A stretch of 64,000 nucleotides of DNA from Pseudomonas sp. RIT-562 (GCF_026241895.1 NZ_JAPJIV010000014.1:103650-167649); one strand, 5' to 3'. Numbered from the stretch's first letter, positions 1-8,999 are shown. Notes: generated by a model not told the origin, from the letters alone. Made by a program: numbers and translations.

Positions 1-634
1 CGGCGGCGGTGTCGTCGAACTTGCGCCGCAGCTTGGAAATCGCCACGTCCACCGAACGGTCGGTGCCGTTGAATTCTATGCCGCGCAGACGTTGCAGGAT
101 CTGGTCCCGGCTCAACACTTCGCCAGCATGCCGGGCCAGCACCACCAGCAGGTTGTACTCGCCGCTGGACAGCTCCACCAGTTGCCCACGCCAGGTGACG
201 GTGCGCTCGGACAAGTCGATGCACAGGTTGCCCATGAGGATTCGGTCGTTGGCTGTCTGCGGCTCGCCGAGGCTGCTGCGGCGCAACAAAGTGCGTACCC
301 GGGCCAGCAGCACTCGGGGTTCGCAGGGCTTGGTGACGTAATCGTCGGCGCCCATTTCCAGGCCCAACACCTGATCGTGGCTGTCGTCGCGGGCGGTGAG
401 CATCAGGATCGGCAAGGTCGCCGAGTCTGCGCGCAACAGGCGGCAGACTTGCAGGCCATCCAGCCCAGGCAGCATCAAGTCGAGAATGACCAGGTCGGGA
501 GGATTGAGCCGCGCACGCTCGCGCACATGATCGCCGCGACCGATCACGCTGACGGAATAACCGTTGCGTTCCAAGTAGCTGGCGATCAGCTCGGCGAGTG
601 CGGTGTCGTCTTCGACCAGAAGGATGTTGGGCAT
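1..634 (-). CDS. OmpR-family response regulator (C-terminus outside window)
   Basis: Reading leftward from ATG 634, the protein begins MPNILLVEDD and runs off the window edge. The receiver domain has the acidic pair at residues 9-10, the phospho-acceptor Asp52 in LVILDLMLPGLDG, and the Lys of YVTKP. A winged-helix output domain follows (about residues 130-205, with SGEYNLL and SVDVAISKLRRKF). It is divergent from the RND efflux genes starting at 928, so by position it may control them; the sensor kinase would lie left of the window. The family assignment is firm; the regulatory target is inference. Confidence 0.93.
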   Translation of the reverse strand, partial: MPNILLVEDDTALAELIASYLERNGYSVSVIGRGDHVRERARLNPPDLVILDLMLPGLDGLQVCRLLRADSATLPILMLTARDDSHDQVLGLEMGADDYVTKPCEPRVLLARVRTLLRRSSLGEPQTANDRILMGNLCIDLSERTVTWRGQLVELSSGEYNLLVVLARHAGEVLSRDQILQRLRGIEFNGTDRSVDVAISKLRRKFDDTAA

Positions 635-675
635 GGGGGTGTTTCCAGAAAGTGCTGTGGGTCCGTGAAACCGCC

Positions 676-766
676 ATCGCGAGCAGGCTCACTCCTACAG
701 TGGATCTGTGGTGTACACAGGACTTGTGTCCACCGAGAACCCTGTAGCAGTGAGCCTGCTCGCGAT
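676..766. repeat. REPIN (inverted pair of REP sequences)
   Basis: Two arms of about 25 bp (676-700 and 742-766) are inverted copies built on ATCGCGAGCAGGCTCACT, separated by 41 bp that themselves contain a smaller dyad. The element fills most of the 293-bp divergent intergenic region between the response regulator and the efflux adaptor. The same REP core recurs at 8893, 10719, 20438 and 22912. Confidence 0.85.
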
Positions 767-927
767 AGCGATCCAACCGACACCAGGGAATCAAGGCATG
801 CAGGATATACGCCCTCATCCACCCCTGAGTAAAACCCTTACACAATTTCACACTGCAAGTACAAAGCTTCACCGCTACCCTCGCCGCCTCCCCGTAGGAT
901 GCCGGGGGGTCACTATTGGGGTATTAC

Positions 928-2085
928 ATGTCGAAAAATCCGCTGTCCAGACTCAGTCTGATTGCACTCGCGCTGACGCTGGGCGCATGTGACAAGTCGT
1001 CGATTGCCGAAGAAGCGGCACCGCTGGCCACTGTGCGCATCGAGACTATCGAGGCGCGGCCACTGTCGATTACCAGCGAGCTGAGCGGGCGGATTGCCGC
1101 GCCGCGCATGGCTGAGGTCCGCGCCCGGGTGCCTGGCGTAGTGCTGCAGCGCACCTTCCGCGAAGGCAGCGACGTCAAGCAAGGCGACGTGCTGTTTCGC
1201 ATTGACCCGGCCCCGTTCAAGGCCGACCTGGACAGCGCCGAGGCCGCACTGCGCAAGGCCGAGGCCAACGCGTTCCAAGCGCGCCTGCAGGAACAGCGCT
1301 ACGCCCAGTTGGTGGAAGGCAACGCGATCAGCGGCCAGGATTATGACAATGCCCGGGCTGCCGTGCGGCAAACCGCTGCCGACGTCGCCGCGAACAAAGC
1401 CGCAGTCGAACGCGCCAGGCTCAACCTGGGGTATGCCACCGTTACCGCGCCGATTTCCGGGCGCATTGGTCGGGCCCTGGTGACCGAAGGCGCCTTGGTC
1501 GGGCAGAACGAAACCACGCCGCTGGCGCTGATCCAGCAGCTGAACCCGATCCACGCCGACCTGACTCAATCGACCCGAGAACTCAACGACCTGCGCCGCG
1601 CGTTCCGCTCCGGCCAGTTGCAGCGGGTGGGTCAGGGCCAGGCCAAGGCCACGCTGATCCAGGACGACGGCAGCCTCTACCCGCTGCCCGGCAAGCTGCT
1701 GTTCACCGACATCACGGTCGACCCCGGCACTGGGCAGATCACTCTGCGCAGCGAATTCCCCAACCCGGACCTCGATCTGCTGCCCGGCAGCTTTGTGCGG
1801 GTGCGCGTAGAACAGGCGATCGACCAACAGGGCATCAGCGTGCCGCAACGGGCCATCCAGCGTGACAGCGCAGGGGTTGCCCAGGTGTTGCTGCTCGATG
1901 CCGAGCAGCGCGTCGGCCAGCAGCCGGTCGACCTGGGCGCGGTGCAGAACGATCGCTGGATCGTCACCGGCGGCCTGAAACCGGGCGACCGCATCGTCAT
2001 CGAAGGCCTGCAGCACGCCCGTCCCGGCGAGAAAGTGCAGATCGACGACACCCCTCTTCCACTTGCCCAGGTATCTGGCCAGTAA
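928..2085 (+). CDS. RND efflux periplasmic adaptor subunit (membrane fusion lipoprotein)
   Basis: This is the adaptor of a tripartite drug/solvent efflux pump, linking the inner-membrane RND pump to an outer-membrane channel. The start ATG 928 (MSKNPLSRLSL) gives a lipoprotein signal with lipobox LGAC about 20 residues in; a TTG four codons upstream is less likely. The HlyD/AcrA biotinyl-lipoyl part (GRIAAPRMAEVRARVPGVV), an alpha-hairpin (about residues 90-170) and beta-barrel/MP domains are recognisable. Length 385 aa is normal for MexA/AcrA homologues. The pump gene follows 15 bp downstream. No outer-membrane gene follows, so a channel encoded elsewhere must be used, as in MexXY- or MexJK-type systems. 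Confidence 0.93.
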   Translation: MSKNPLSRLSLIALALTLGACDKSSIAEEAAPLATVRIETIEARPLSITSELSGRIAAPRMAEVRARVPGVVLQRTFREGSDVKQGDVLFRIDPAPFKADLDSAEAALRKAEANAFQARLQEQRYAQLVEGNAISGQDYDNARAAVRQTAADVAANKAAVERARLNLGYATVTAPISGRIGRALVTEGALVGQNETTPLALIQQLNPIHADLTQSTRELNDLRRAFRSGQLQRVGQGQAKATLIQDDGSLYPLPGKLLFTDITVDPGTGQITLRSEFPNPDLDLLPGSFVRVRVEQAIDQQGISVPQRAIQRDSAGVAQVLLLDAEQRVGQQPVDLGAVQNDRWIVTGGLKPGDRIVIEGLQHARPGEKVQIDDTPLPLAQVSGQ

Positions 2086-2100
2086 GCAGGACGCTTTTTT

Positions 2101-5100
2101 ATGCCGCAGTTCTTTATCGATCGTCCGATTTTCGCCTGGGTGGTCGCCCTGTTCATCCTGCTGGCGGGCGCCCTGGCTATCCCGCAGTTGCCGGTAGCGC
2201 AGTACCCCGACGTCGCGCCACCGCAGGTCGAGATCTATGCCGTGTACCCCGGGGCATCGGCGCAGACCATCGACGAAAGTGTGGTCAGCCTGATCGAGGA
2301 AGAGCTCAACGGCGCCGACAACCTGCTGTATTTCGAATCCCAGAGCAGCCTCGGCAGTGCGACGATCAAAGCCACTTTCCAGCCGGGCACCAACCCGGAG
2401 CTGGCCCAGGTCGACGTGCAGAACCGTCTCAAAGTAGTGGAGTCGCGGCTGCCCCAGGCGGTCAACCAGCAGGGGCTGCAGGTGGAAAAAGTTTCCTCCG
2501 GCTTCCTGTTGCTGATCACCCTCACCTCCAGTGACGGCAAGCTCGACGAGACGGCGCTCAGCGACTACCTGGCGCGCAACGTGATGAACGAGATCAAGCG
2601 CCTGGACGGAGTCGGCAAAGCGCAACTGTACGGCGCCGAACGGGCCATGCGCATCTGGATCGACCCGCGCAAGCTGATCGGTTTCAACCTCACCCCGGCC
2701 GACGTCAATGCCGCCATTGTCGCGCAGAACGCCCAGGTCTCGGCCGGCAGCATCGGCGACCTGCCGACCCGCAGCACTCAGGAAATTACCGCAACCATCC
2801 TGGTGAAAGGCCAGCTGTCGACCCCGGAAGAATTTGCCGACATCGTGCTCAAGGCCAATCCCGATGGCTCCACCGTGCGCATCGCCGATGTCGCCCGGGT
2901 GGAAATCGGCAGCCAGGAATACCAGTTCGGCACCCGTCTGAACGGCAAGCCGTCGACCGCCGTCAGCGTGCAGCTGGCACCAAGCGCCAACGCCCTGAGC
3001 ACCGCGACCCTGGTGCGGGCGAAGATGGATGAACTGGCGCGGTATTTCCCCGCCGGCGTCGAATACAAGATCCCCTACGACACCTCCCCGTTCGTCAAGG
3101 TCTCGATCACCAAGGTCGTGTACACCCTGATCGAGGCCATGGTGCTGGTGTTTGCGGTGATGTTCCTGTTCCTGCAGAACATCCGCTACACGCTGATTCC
3201 GACCCTGGTGGTGCCGGTCGCGCTGATGGGCACTTTTGCCACCATGCTGGCCCTGGGTTTCTCGATCAATGTGCTGACCATGTTCGGCATGGTGCTGGCC
3301 ATCGGCATCCTGGTTGATGATGCCATCGTGGTGGTGGAGAACGTCGAGCGGATCATGGTCACCGAAGGCCTGTCACCCAAAGAGGCGACGCGCAAGGCGA
3401 TGCAGCAGATCACCGGGGCAATCATCGGCATCACCCTGGTGCTGGTAGCGGTGTTCATCCCCATGGCGTTCATGCAGGGTTCGGTTGGAGTGATCTACCG
3501 ACAGTTTTCCCTGTCGATGGCCACCTCGATCCTGTTCTCGGCGTTCCTCGCCCTGACCCTGACGCCGGCCCTGTGCGCGACGTTGCTCAAGCCAATTGCC
3601 AAGGGTGAGCACCATGAAAAACGTGGTTTCTTCGGTTGGTTCAACCGCCGTTTCGAGCAACTGACCGACCGTTATCAATCCTGGGTGGCCTACGCGCTGA
3701 AACGCACGGGGCGCTATTTGCTGATCTACGGCGTGTTGCTGATCGGCCTGGGGATTTGCTTCGTTCGGCTGCCCTCCTCGTTCCTGCCGGTTGAAGACCA
3801 GGGCTACACCATTACCGACGTGCAGCTACCGCCCGGCGCGAGCAAGAATCGCACGGTGGCGGTGGTCGAGCAGATCGAGGCGCATAACGCCAAGGAACCT
3901 GGAGTGGGTGACAGTACGGTGATCCTCGGCTTCAGTTTTTCCGGTAGCGGACAGAACGCGGCGCTGGCGTTCACCACCTTGAAGGACTGGTCCGAGCGTG
4001 GCAGCGACGACTCGGCAGGCTCGATTGCCGACCGTGCCAATGCCGCCCTGAGTCAGATCAAGGATGCCGTGGCGTTCTCGGTGCTGCCACCACCGGTGGA
4101 CGGCCTGGGCACCTCCAGCGGGTTCGAATTCCGCCTGCAGGATCGCGGCGGCCTCGGCCATGCCACGCTAATGCAGGCGCGCACCGAGTTGCTGGAGGCG
4201 GCAGAGAAAAGCCCGATCCTGATGAACGTGCGTGAAAGCGCCCTGGCCGAAGCGCCGCAGGTGCAGTTGATCGTCGACCGCAAGCAGGCCAATGCCCTGG
4301 GCGTGTCGTTCGCTGAAATCGGCAACCTGTTGTCAACCGCCGTTGGCTCAAGCTACGTCAATGATTTCCCCAATCAGGGGCGCATGCAACGGGTGGTGGT
4401 GCAGGCCGAAGGTGATCAACGCAGCCAGGTCGCCGATTTGCTGAAAATGCACGTGCGCAACAACAACGGCAAAATGGTGCCGCTGTCAGCGTTCGTCGAG
4501 GCGAAATGGACTCAGGGCCCAGCCCAGTTGACCCGATATAACGGATACCCGGCGATCAGCATTTCCGGTGAGCCGCAACCGGGGCACAGTACTGGCGAAG
4601 CCATGGCGGAAATCGAGCGATTGGTCGCGCTGGGCCCGGCCGGATTGGGCCAGGAATGGACCGGGCTGTCGTTGCAGGAACGCCTGTCCGGCAGCCAGGC
4701 ACCGATCCTGTTGGGATTGTCCCTGCTGATCGTGTTCCTGTGCCTCGCGGCATTGTACGAAAGCTGGTCGATTCCGACCTCGGTGCTGCTGGTGGTGCCG
4801 CTTGGCGTGCTGGGCGCGGTGCTCGCGGTGACGCTGCGCGGTATGCCCAATGACGTGTTCTTCAAGGTCGGGCTGATCACCATCATTGGCCTGTCGGCGA
4901 AGAACGCGATCCTGATCATCGAATTCGCCAAGAGCCTGTATGACGAAGGCCACGACCTGCTCGACGCCACCCTGCAAGCCGCCCGCTTGCGCCTGCGACC
5001 GATCGTCATGACTTCGCTGGCCTTCATCCTCGGCGTGGTGCCGTTGGCGATTGCCACCGGTGCCAGTTCGGCCAGCCAACAGGCAATCGGCACCGGGGTC

Positions 5101-5190
5101 ATCGGCGGGATGATCACTGCGACGTTGGCGGTGTTGTTTGTGCCGGTGTTTTTTGTGGTGGTGATGAAGCTGGTGCGCAAGAAGCGCTAA
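2101..5190 (+). CDS. RND efflux pump inner-membrane transporter (HAE1 family)
   Basis: This is a proton-driven multidrug exporter of the AcrB/MexD type, 1029 aa, the usual size. It opens with MPQFFIDRPIFAWVVALFI, the first transmembrane helix, followed by the large periplasmic loop. Proton-relay residues are present: the Asp pair in GILVDDAIVVVENV (TM4) and the Lys in GLSAKNAILIIEFAK (TM10). It is co-transcribed with the adaptor at 928. Substrates cannot be read from the sequence. The nearest family resemblance appears to be MexD/MexQ-like proteins, but I do not assign a symbol. Confidence 0.95.
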   Translation: MPQFFIDRPIFAWVVALFILLAGALAIPQLPVAQYPDVAPPQVEIYAVYPGASAQTIDESVVSLIEEELNGADNLLYFESQSSLGSATIKATFQPGTNPELAQVDVQNRLKVVESRLPQAVNQQGLQVEKVSSGFLLLITLTSSDGKLDETALSDYLARNVMNEIKRLDGVGKAQLYGAERAMRIWIDPRKLIGFNLTPADVNAAIVAQNAQVSAGSIGDLPTRSTQEITATILVKGQLSTPEEFADIVLKANPDGSTVRIADVARVEIGSQEYQFGTRLNGKPSTAVSVQLAPSANALSTATLVRAKMDELARYFPAGVEYKIPYDTSPFVKVSITKVVYTLIEAMVLVFAVMFLFLQNIRYTLIPTLVVPVALMGTFATMLALGFSINVLTMFGMVLAIGILVDDAIVVVENVERIMVTEGLSPKEATRKAMQQITGAIIGITLVLVAVFIPMAFMQGSVGVIYRQFSLSMATSILFSAFLALTLTPALCATLLKPIAKGEHHEKRGFFGWFNRRFEQLTDRYQSWVAYALKRTGRYLLIYGVLLIGLGICFVRLPSSFLPVEDQGYTITDVQLPPGASKNRTVAVVEQIEAHNAKEPGVGDSTVILGFSFSGSGQNAALAFTTLKDWSERGSDDSAGSIADRANAALSQIKDAVAFSVLPPPVDGLGTSSGFEFRLQDRGGLGHATLMQARTELLEAAEKSPILMNVRESALAEAPQVQLIVDRKQANALGVSFAEIGNLLSTAVGSSYVNDFPNQGRMQRVVVQAEGDQRSQVADLLKMHVRNNNGKMVPLSAFVEAKWTQGPAQLTRYNGYPAISISGEPQPGHSTGEAMAEIERLVALGPAGLGQEWTGLSLQERLSGSQAPILLGLSLLIVFLCLAALYESWSIPTSVLLVVPLGVLGAVLAVTLRGMPNDVFFKVGLITIIGLSAKNAILIIEFAKSLYDEGHDLLDATLQAARLRLRPIVMTSLAFILGVVPLAIATGASSASQQAIGTGVIGGMITATLAVLFVPVFFVVVMKLVRKKR

Positions 5191-5264
5191 CCACACAAAT
5201 CCCCCTACCAAAAGCACGATTGCCTGCGCTATGGTGCAACGACGTTCCGTCAAAGTGAGCCGCC

Positions 5265-5906
5265 GTGCCCTACCTCACCCACACCCACCCTCGCCTGTCC
5301 GCTGCGGCCACATTCGGTATCGCGGCGGGCATCCTGGCTCCTGTCGACTCGATCATCAGCAAAATCCTCATCGGCTGGAACATCGGGGTCTGGACCTATC
5401 TGCTCCTGATGTTCTGGCTCACCCTGCGCTCCAAGGCCACCGACGTGAAGCGCATAGCCGAGATCGAAGACGAAAACGCCGGCCTGGTGCTGTTCGTGGT
5501 GTGCATCGCAGCGATTGCCAGCCTGGCCACCATCGCCTTTGAACTGGCCGGCAGCAAAGACCTGGAGACCACCCGCAAGCTGCTGCACTACGGGTTCACG
5601 GCGTTCACTGTGATCGGTTCATGGCTGCTGATCGGGGTGATCTTCAGCGTGCACTACGCGCGACTCTTCTACACCTGGAACGGCAAGGAACCGGCGCTGC
5701 GCTTTGCCGAGGGTTTGACCACACCCAACTATTGGGACTTCCTGTATTTCTCGTTCACCATTGGCGTGGCGGTGCAGACGTCCGATGTCGGGGTGGCGAC
5801 GCGGGGTCTGCGCAAGATAGTGCTGGCGCAGTCACTGATCGGTTTTCTGTTCAATACGGCGATTCTTGGCTTTTCGATCAACATCGCAGCGGGACTCTTC
5901 GGCTGA
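5265..5906 (+). CDS. DUF1345 family inner-membrane protein
   Basis: A 213-aa protein with about five hydrophobic segments (for example LAPVDSIISKILIGW, WTYLLLMFWL, LVLFVVCIAAIASLATIAF, FTVIGSWLLIGVIFSVHYARLFY). The C-terminal block NYWDFLYFSFTIGVAVQTSDVGV is characteristic of DUF1345, whose function is unknown. GTG is the start and the Shine-Dalgarno sequence is weak. Its 3' end is only 3 bp from the end of the convergent fibronectin-III gene, with no visible terminator between them, so the two transcripts probably overlap. Confidence 0.85.
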   Translation: MPYLTHTHPRLSAAATFGIAAGILAPVDSIISKILIGWNIGVWTYLLLMFWLTLRSKATDVKRIAEIEDENAGLVLFVVCIAAIASLATIAFELAGSKDLETTRKLLHYGFTAFTVIGSWLLIGVIFSVHYARLFYTWNGKEPALRFAEGLTTPNYWDFLYFSFTIGVAVQTSDVGVATRGLRKIVLAQSLIGFLFNTAILGFSINIAAGLFG

Positions 5907-5909
5907 CAT

Positions 5910-7607
5910 CTACCGAAAGTTGGTCGATATGCTGTTTGGCGGGTCACCGATATCAATGGTTATTGCAGCTGGTTCTGAGGCATTACCGGAAAAATCCAGG
6001 GCACAGACCTCAAATGAATAGTTGCCGGGAAGCAAGTCGAAGGCCGAGTAAGACGTTAGCGATGTGCTATCGAAGTATTCGTGATCGTTGTAGATCACAT
6101 ACCCATGTATACCGATGTCGTCTGTCGAAGCCTCCCAGGCCAGCGTGACCGAATAAGGGCTCATTGCAGCAACGAGTAGATTTTCCGGCATGCTGGGCGC
6201 GATTATGTCCTTGGGTACATATATCAGCACAGTGGGTTCAGATAGCTGTCCGAACAAATCAAACGCTGACACGCTGATAGTATGCTCAACGTTAACCTGC
6301 AGATTTAGAGTAACGGGGAACATTATTGTATCGACACGGTGCTCATTGTTGACCACGACTCGATGCCCCACCCCGGCAACTACCCCTGGTGAAAACTCCA
6401 ATTTCGCTGTAGTTGACGTCAGAGGCGTGATCTTCACGCCTGGCGAATCCGGCGCCGGCTGCGGTGCTTGGCCATTGGTCTTGAATACAGCGGCCTGGCT
6501 GTATTTGGAGACGTTTCCCTGCTTGTCGTGTGAACGCACCATTACCCAGTGATAGGCGCCACTCGTCAGTTGTGTAAACGTGAAGAAAGCGTTAGGTGCT
6601 GGGAACCTTATAAATCCATTGAGCAGAACGTGATAACCGGCGACGGCAATATCGTCACTCGATGGTTCCCATGCCAGTACTGCGCCCGTGTCTGTTATTC
6701 CACTCACTACCAGAGCTCCGGGTTGGCTCGGAGGCACGCCGTCAACAACAGTTTTTTCGAGCAGAACTGCTTCAGAAAAGTCACCGTCCAACTGAGCACG
6801 AACCGAAAATTTCAAGTGGTGTGGCACCGGGCCAGGCGAGACATCAGCTAGCTGGAAGTTGTACCCCCAGATTCCGGGAACAGTCTTGAAAGACTTGCCA
6901 TTAATGGACACTTCATAAATTGGGCGGTGCCTGAAAACGGGGTCCCACAACAGTCTGCACAACCCGTTTTGGTATCTGAATCTAAGGTTGGTGGGCGGCC
7001 GCACTTTAGTTTTAAAGGTAGTAGCACTAGGCTCGGAATCACCGGCGGCATTAACTGCCCGTACCTCAACCAAATATTGAGTATAACTTTGCAGGTGCGC
7101 GAGTGTGACGCTCGGCTCCTTAGTCTTGGTTTTGAGAATGCCGTTCAGATAAACGTGGTATCGAAGATCTCTGTCTTGTTGAATTGACGGTGCCCATGTC
7201 AAAGTCACATTGGCATAGGTCAACGCGCTCACTTTTGGAACGGCCGGCCGGCCGGGCGGAGCCATTTTCAGCAGGCGATACACACCGGGGTCTGAAACGT
7301 TATTCCCGGCTGCAATTGCGGTGACATGGAACAAGTATTCGACACTTGGTGACAACCCCCTGATTTCACAGGGTGGTCGAGTCACGCTTTGCCTGGAGAA
7401 TCTCTCTCCGAACACTTCATACCCAATGGCATCCGGACACAGGTTGCACAATGAGTAGGGCTCGTCCCACGTCAGAATCGCGGTAGTTGAGGAATTTCTC
7501 CTAACTCTTATATTACCCGGAGCGCAAATGCGAAATCCCTCATAGGATTCGGGGACGATGACTGTACCCGTTGGATCGTCACTGGTGCCCGGCACTAATC
7601 GGTTCAT
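5910..7607 (-). CDS. Fibronectin type III repeat protein, function unknown
   Basis: A 565-aa protein made almost entirely of five to six Fn3-like beta-sandwich repeats of about 90 residues. Recurring signatures are LTWDEP, VTLTWAPS, AVLAWEPSSDD and VTLAWEASTDD, with later YxVxxRAVNAAGxxSEPS-type strands. ATG 7607 is preceded by AAGGACG. There is no signal peptide or membrane anchor, which is odd because Fn3 arrays are usually extracellular. By eye GC is lower than in the flanking pump and kgu genes, suggesting acquisition. Its style resembles the Ig-like N-terminal part of the Rhs protein at 20177, so a role with that toxin-like island is possible but unproven. Confidence 0.8.
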   Translation of the reverse strand: MNRLVPGTSDDPTGTVIVPESYEGFRICAPGNIRVRRNSSTTAILTWDEPYSLCNLCPDAIGYEVFGERFSRQSVTRPPCEIRGLSPSVEYLFHVTAIAAGNNVSDPGVYRLLKMAPPGRPAVPKVSALTYANVTLTWAPSIQQDRDLRYHVYLNGILKTKTKEPSVTLAHLQSYTQYLVEVRAVNAAGDSEPSATTFKTKVRPPTNLRFRYQNGLCRLLWDPVFRHRPIYEVSINGKSFKTVPGIWGYNFQLADVSPGPVPHHLKFSVRAQLDGDFSEAVLLEKTVVDGVPPSQPGALVVSGITDTGAVLAWEPSSDDIAVAGYHVLLNGFIRFPAPNAFFTFTQLTSGAYHWVMVRSHDKQGNVSKYSQAAVFKTNGQAPQPAPDSPGVKITPLTSTTAKLEFSPGVVAGVGHRVVVNNEHRVDTIMFPVTLNLQVNVEHTISVSAFDLFGQLSEPTVLIYVPKDIIAPSMPENLLVAAMSPYSVTLAWEASTDDIGIHGYVIYNDHEYFDSTSLTSYSAFDLLPGNYSFEVCALDFSGNASEPAAITIDIGDPPNSISTNFR

Positions 7608-7815
7608 GGCGTGCGTCCTTGTAATATAGGATTCCCCCGATGCGATAGAGTGAAACGTTCCCCTGCGCGGTACAACTAGCAGAACAGTTAGTGGCGCAAC
7701 CGAGACTTTGTGCTATTGCGACTCCGTTCAGGTCGACATTCTTCACGTCACGACCATCCCGACACTTGACGAGCAATGGGTTTCTGGTGTCTTCTGAAAC
7801 CGGTTTCAGCACCAT
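7579..7815 (-). CDS. Possible small ORF upstream of the Fn3 gene (78 aa)
   Basis: ATG 7815 is preceded by GAGG at a good distance and opens a 78-aa frame (MVLKPVSEDTRNPLLVKCRD through SLYRIGGILYYKDARHEP). It overlaps the start of the Fn3 gene by 29 bp in another frame, which would allow translational coupling. Composition looks protein-like, with four cysteines clustered in the middle. Against it: its first codons are the PtxS operator itself (LKPVS is encoded by the palindrome). I recognise no family. It may be real, or simply the leader of the Fn3 transcript. Confidence 0.35.
   Translation of the reverse strand: MVLKPVSEDTRNPLLVKCRDGRDVKNVDLNGVAIAQSLGCATNCSASCTAQGNVSLYRIGGILYYKDARHEPISAGHQ
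7795..7808. promoter_or_regulatory. PtxS operator upstream of ptxS
   Basis: Perfect 14-bp palindrome TGAAACCGGTTTCA, identical to the PtxS operator described for Pseudomonas. It lies 47-60 bp upstream of the ptxS GTG, which suggests autorepression that 2-ketogluconate would relieve. A further GGTTTCAG half-site occurs just before the ptxS start (about 7842). Confidence 0.9.
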
Positions 7816-7854
7816 GCGCTGAACCTCATAAATCCAATAACAAGGTTTCAGACC

Positions 7855-8880
7855 GTGAACGACTTCTCCGCCGCCCAGCGCAGCCGCGTGACCATGCTCG
7901 ACGTGGCCGCACACGCCAAGGTCTCCAAGGCCAGCGTTTCGCGGTTCATCGGCGACGACCGCGCCCTGCTCTCGGATGCCATTGCCCAGCGCATCGAGCA
8001 GGCAATTGCCGAGCTGGGCTACCGCCCTAATCAGATGGCCCGCGGCTTGAAACGCGGGCGCACGCGCCTGATCGGCATGCTGGTGGCCGACATCCGTAAC
8101 CCTTATTCGATTGCCGTGATGCACGGGGTGGAAACCGCCTGCCGTCAGCACGGCTACAGCCTGGTGGTGTGCAACACCGACCGCGATGACGAGCAGGAAC
8201 GCCAACACCTGGCACTGTTGCGCTCGTACAACATCGAAGGCCTGATCGTGAATACCCTCGGCCATCACCGTGACGAATTGCACGAACTGCACCGGGAAAT
8301 GCCCTTGGTGCTGGTGGATCGCAAGGTCGAGCACCTCGAGAGTGACATGGTCGGGCTGGATAACCCGGCAGCCGTCGACATGGCTCTCGCCCATCTTGAA
8401 CAACGCGGTTACCGCGACGTGATGCTGGTGACCGAGCCTTTTGACGGCACCAGTTCGCGGATCGAACGGGTCAGCAGCTTCAAGGCGCAGATCGAGCAGC
8501 GGCCCGCGCTTCGTGGGTCAATCACGGAAACCGGCAGCGAGCTGACGGCAACTCTGCGAACCTTCCTCGACTCATCCGGACCCGGTCCCAAGGCACTGTT
8601 TTGCGCGAACGGGATTGCAGCGTTGGCCAGTACACATTCATTGCGCGAGCTCGACTGCCAGTTGTTCGCGGATGTCGGGTTGATTGCCCTGGATGACCTG
8701 GATTGGTACCCGCTGGTGGGCAACGGCATCACCGCCCTCGCCCAACCGACCAGCGAGATTGGCGCCAGTGCGTTTGAGTGTTTGCTCAAGCGTTTACGCG
8801 GGGATGATGGTCCGGTGCGGACGCTGGATTTTTCGGCGCGGTTGATTGTGCGGGGGTCGACGCTTGGAGATTTTCGGTGA
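7855..8880 (+). CDS. ptxS: PtxS, LacI-family repressor of 2-ketogluconate catabolism
   Basis: A 341-aa LacI/GalR regulator. The N-terminal helix-turn-helix (VTMLDVAAHAKVSKASVSRF, about residues 13-32) is followed by the hinge (NQMARGLKRGRTRLIGMLV) and a periplasmic-binding-like effector domain. The start is GTG 7855, with AAGG upstream; GTG 7888 is an alternative. Identity as PtxS rests on its place immediately before kguEKTD and on two exact PtxS palindromes flanking it. PtxS represses itself and kgu until 2-ketogluconate binds. Confidence 0.92.
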   Translation: MNDFSAAQRSRVTMLDVAAHAKVSKASVSRFIGDDRALLSDAIAQRIEQAIAELGYRPNQMARGLKRGRTRLIGMLVADIRNPYSIAVMHGVETACRQHGYSLVVCNTDRDDEQERQHLALLRSYNIEGLIVNTLGHHRDELHELHREMPLVLVDRKVEHLESDMVGLDNPAAVDMALAHLEQRGYRDVMLVTEPFDGTSSRIERVSSFKAQIEQRPALRGSITETGSELTATLRTFLDSSGPGPKALFCANGIAALASTHSLRELDCQLFADVGLIALDDLDWYPLVGNGITALAQPTSEIGASAFECLLKRLRGDDGPVRTLDFSARLIVRGSTLGDFR

Positions 8881-8892
8881 TTTCAGCGGCCC

Positions 8893-8938
8893 CATCGCGA
8901 GCAGGCTCACTCCTACAGGAGAGAGCCTGGTCGCGATG
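8893..8938. repeat. REP hairpin between ptxS and kguE
   Basis: Nearly perfect inverted repeat with about 21-bp arms around TACA (CATCGCGAGCAGGCTC opposite GAGCCTGGTCGCGATG). It shares the core of the other REP elements in this window. It follows the ptxS stop by 12 bp and could protect the 3' end of the mRNA, but it lacks a U-tract. Confidence 0.8.
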
Positions 8939-8972
8939 AGGCCCGAAAGATCACTATTTTTTTGAACAAAAA

Positions 8973-8986
8973 TGAAACCGGTTTCA
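8973..8986. promoter_or_regulatory. PtxS operator of the kgu operon
   Basis: Second exact copy of TGAAACCGGTTTCA, ending 13 bp before the kguE ATG and running directly into its ribosome-binding site (AGAGG, about 8986-8990). At this position bound PtxS would block the promoter or early transcription. Confidence 0.92.
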
Positions 8987-8999
8987 GAGGTAAAAAACA

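Noticed and set aside
913..2625. Long minus-strand open frame opposite the efflux adaptor and pump genes
   Set aside because: It is the shadow of two well-recognised plus-strand genes in GC-rich DNA; its text has no domain and is rich in Gln/Arg/Gly typical of antisense frames.
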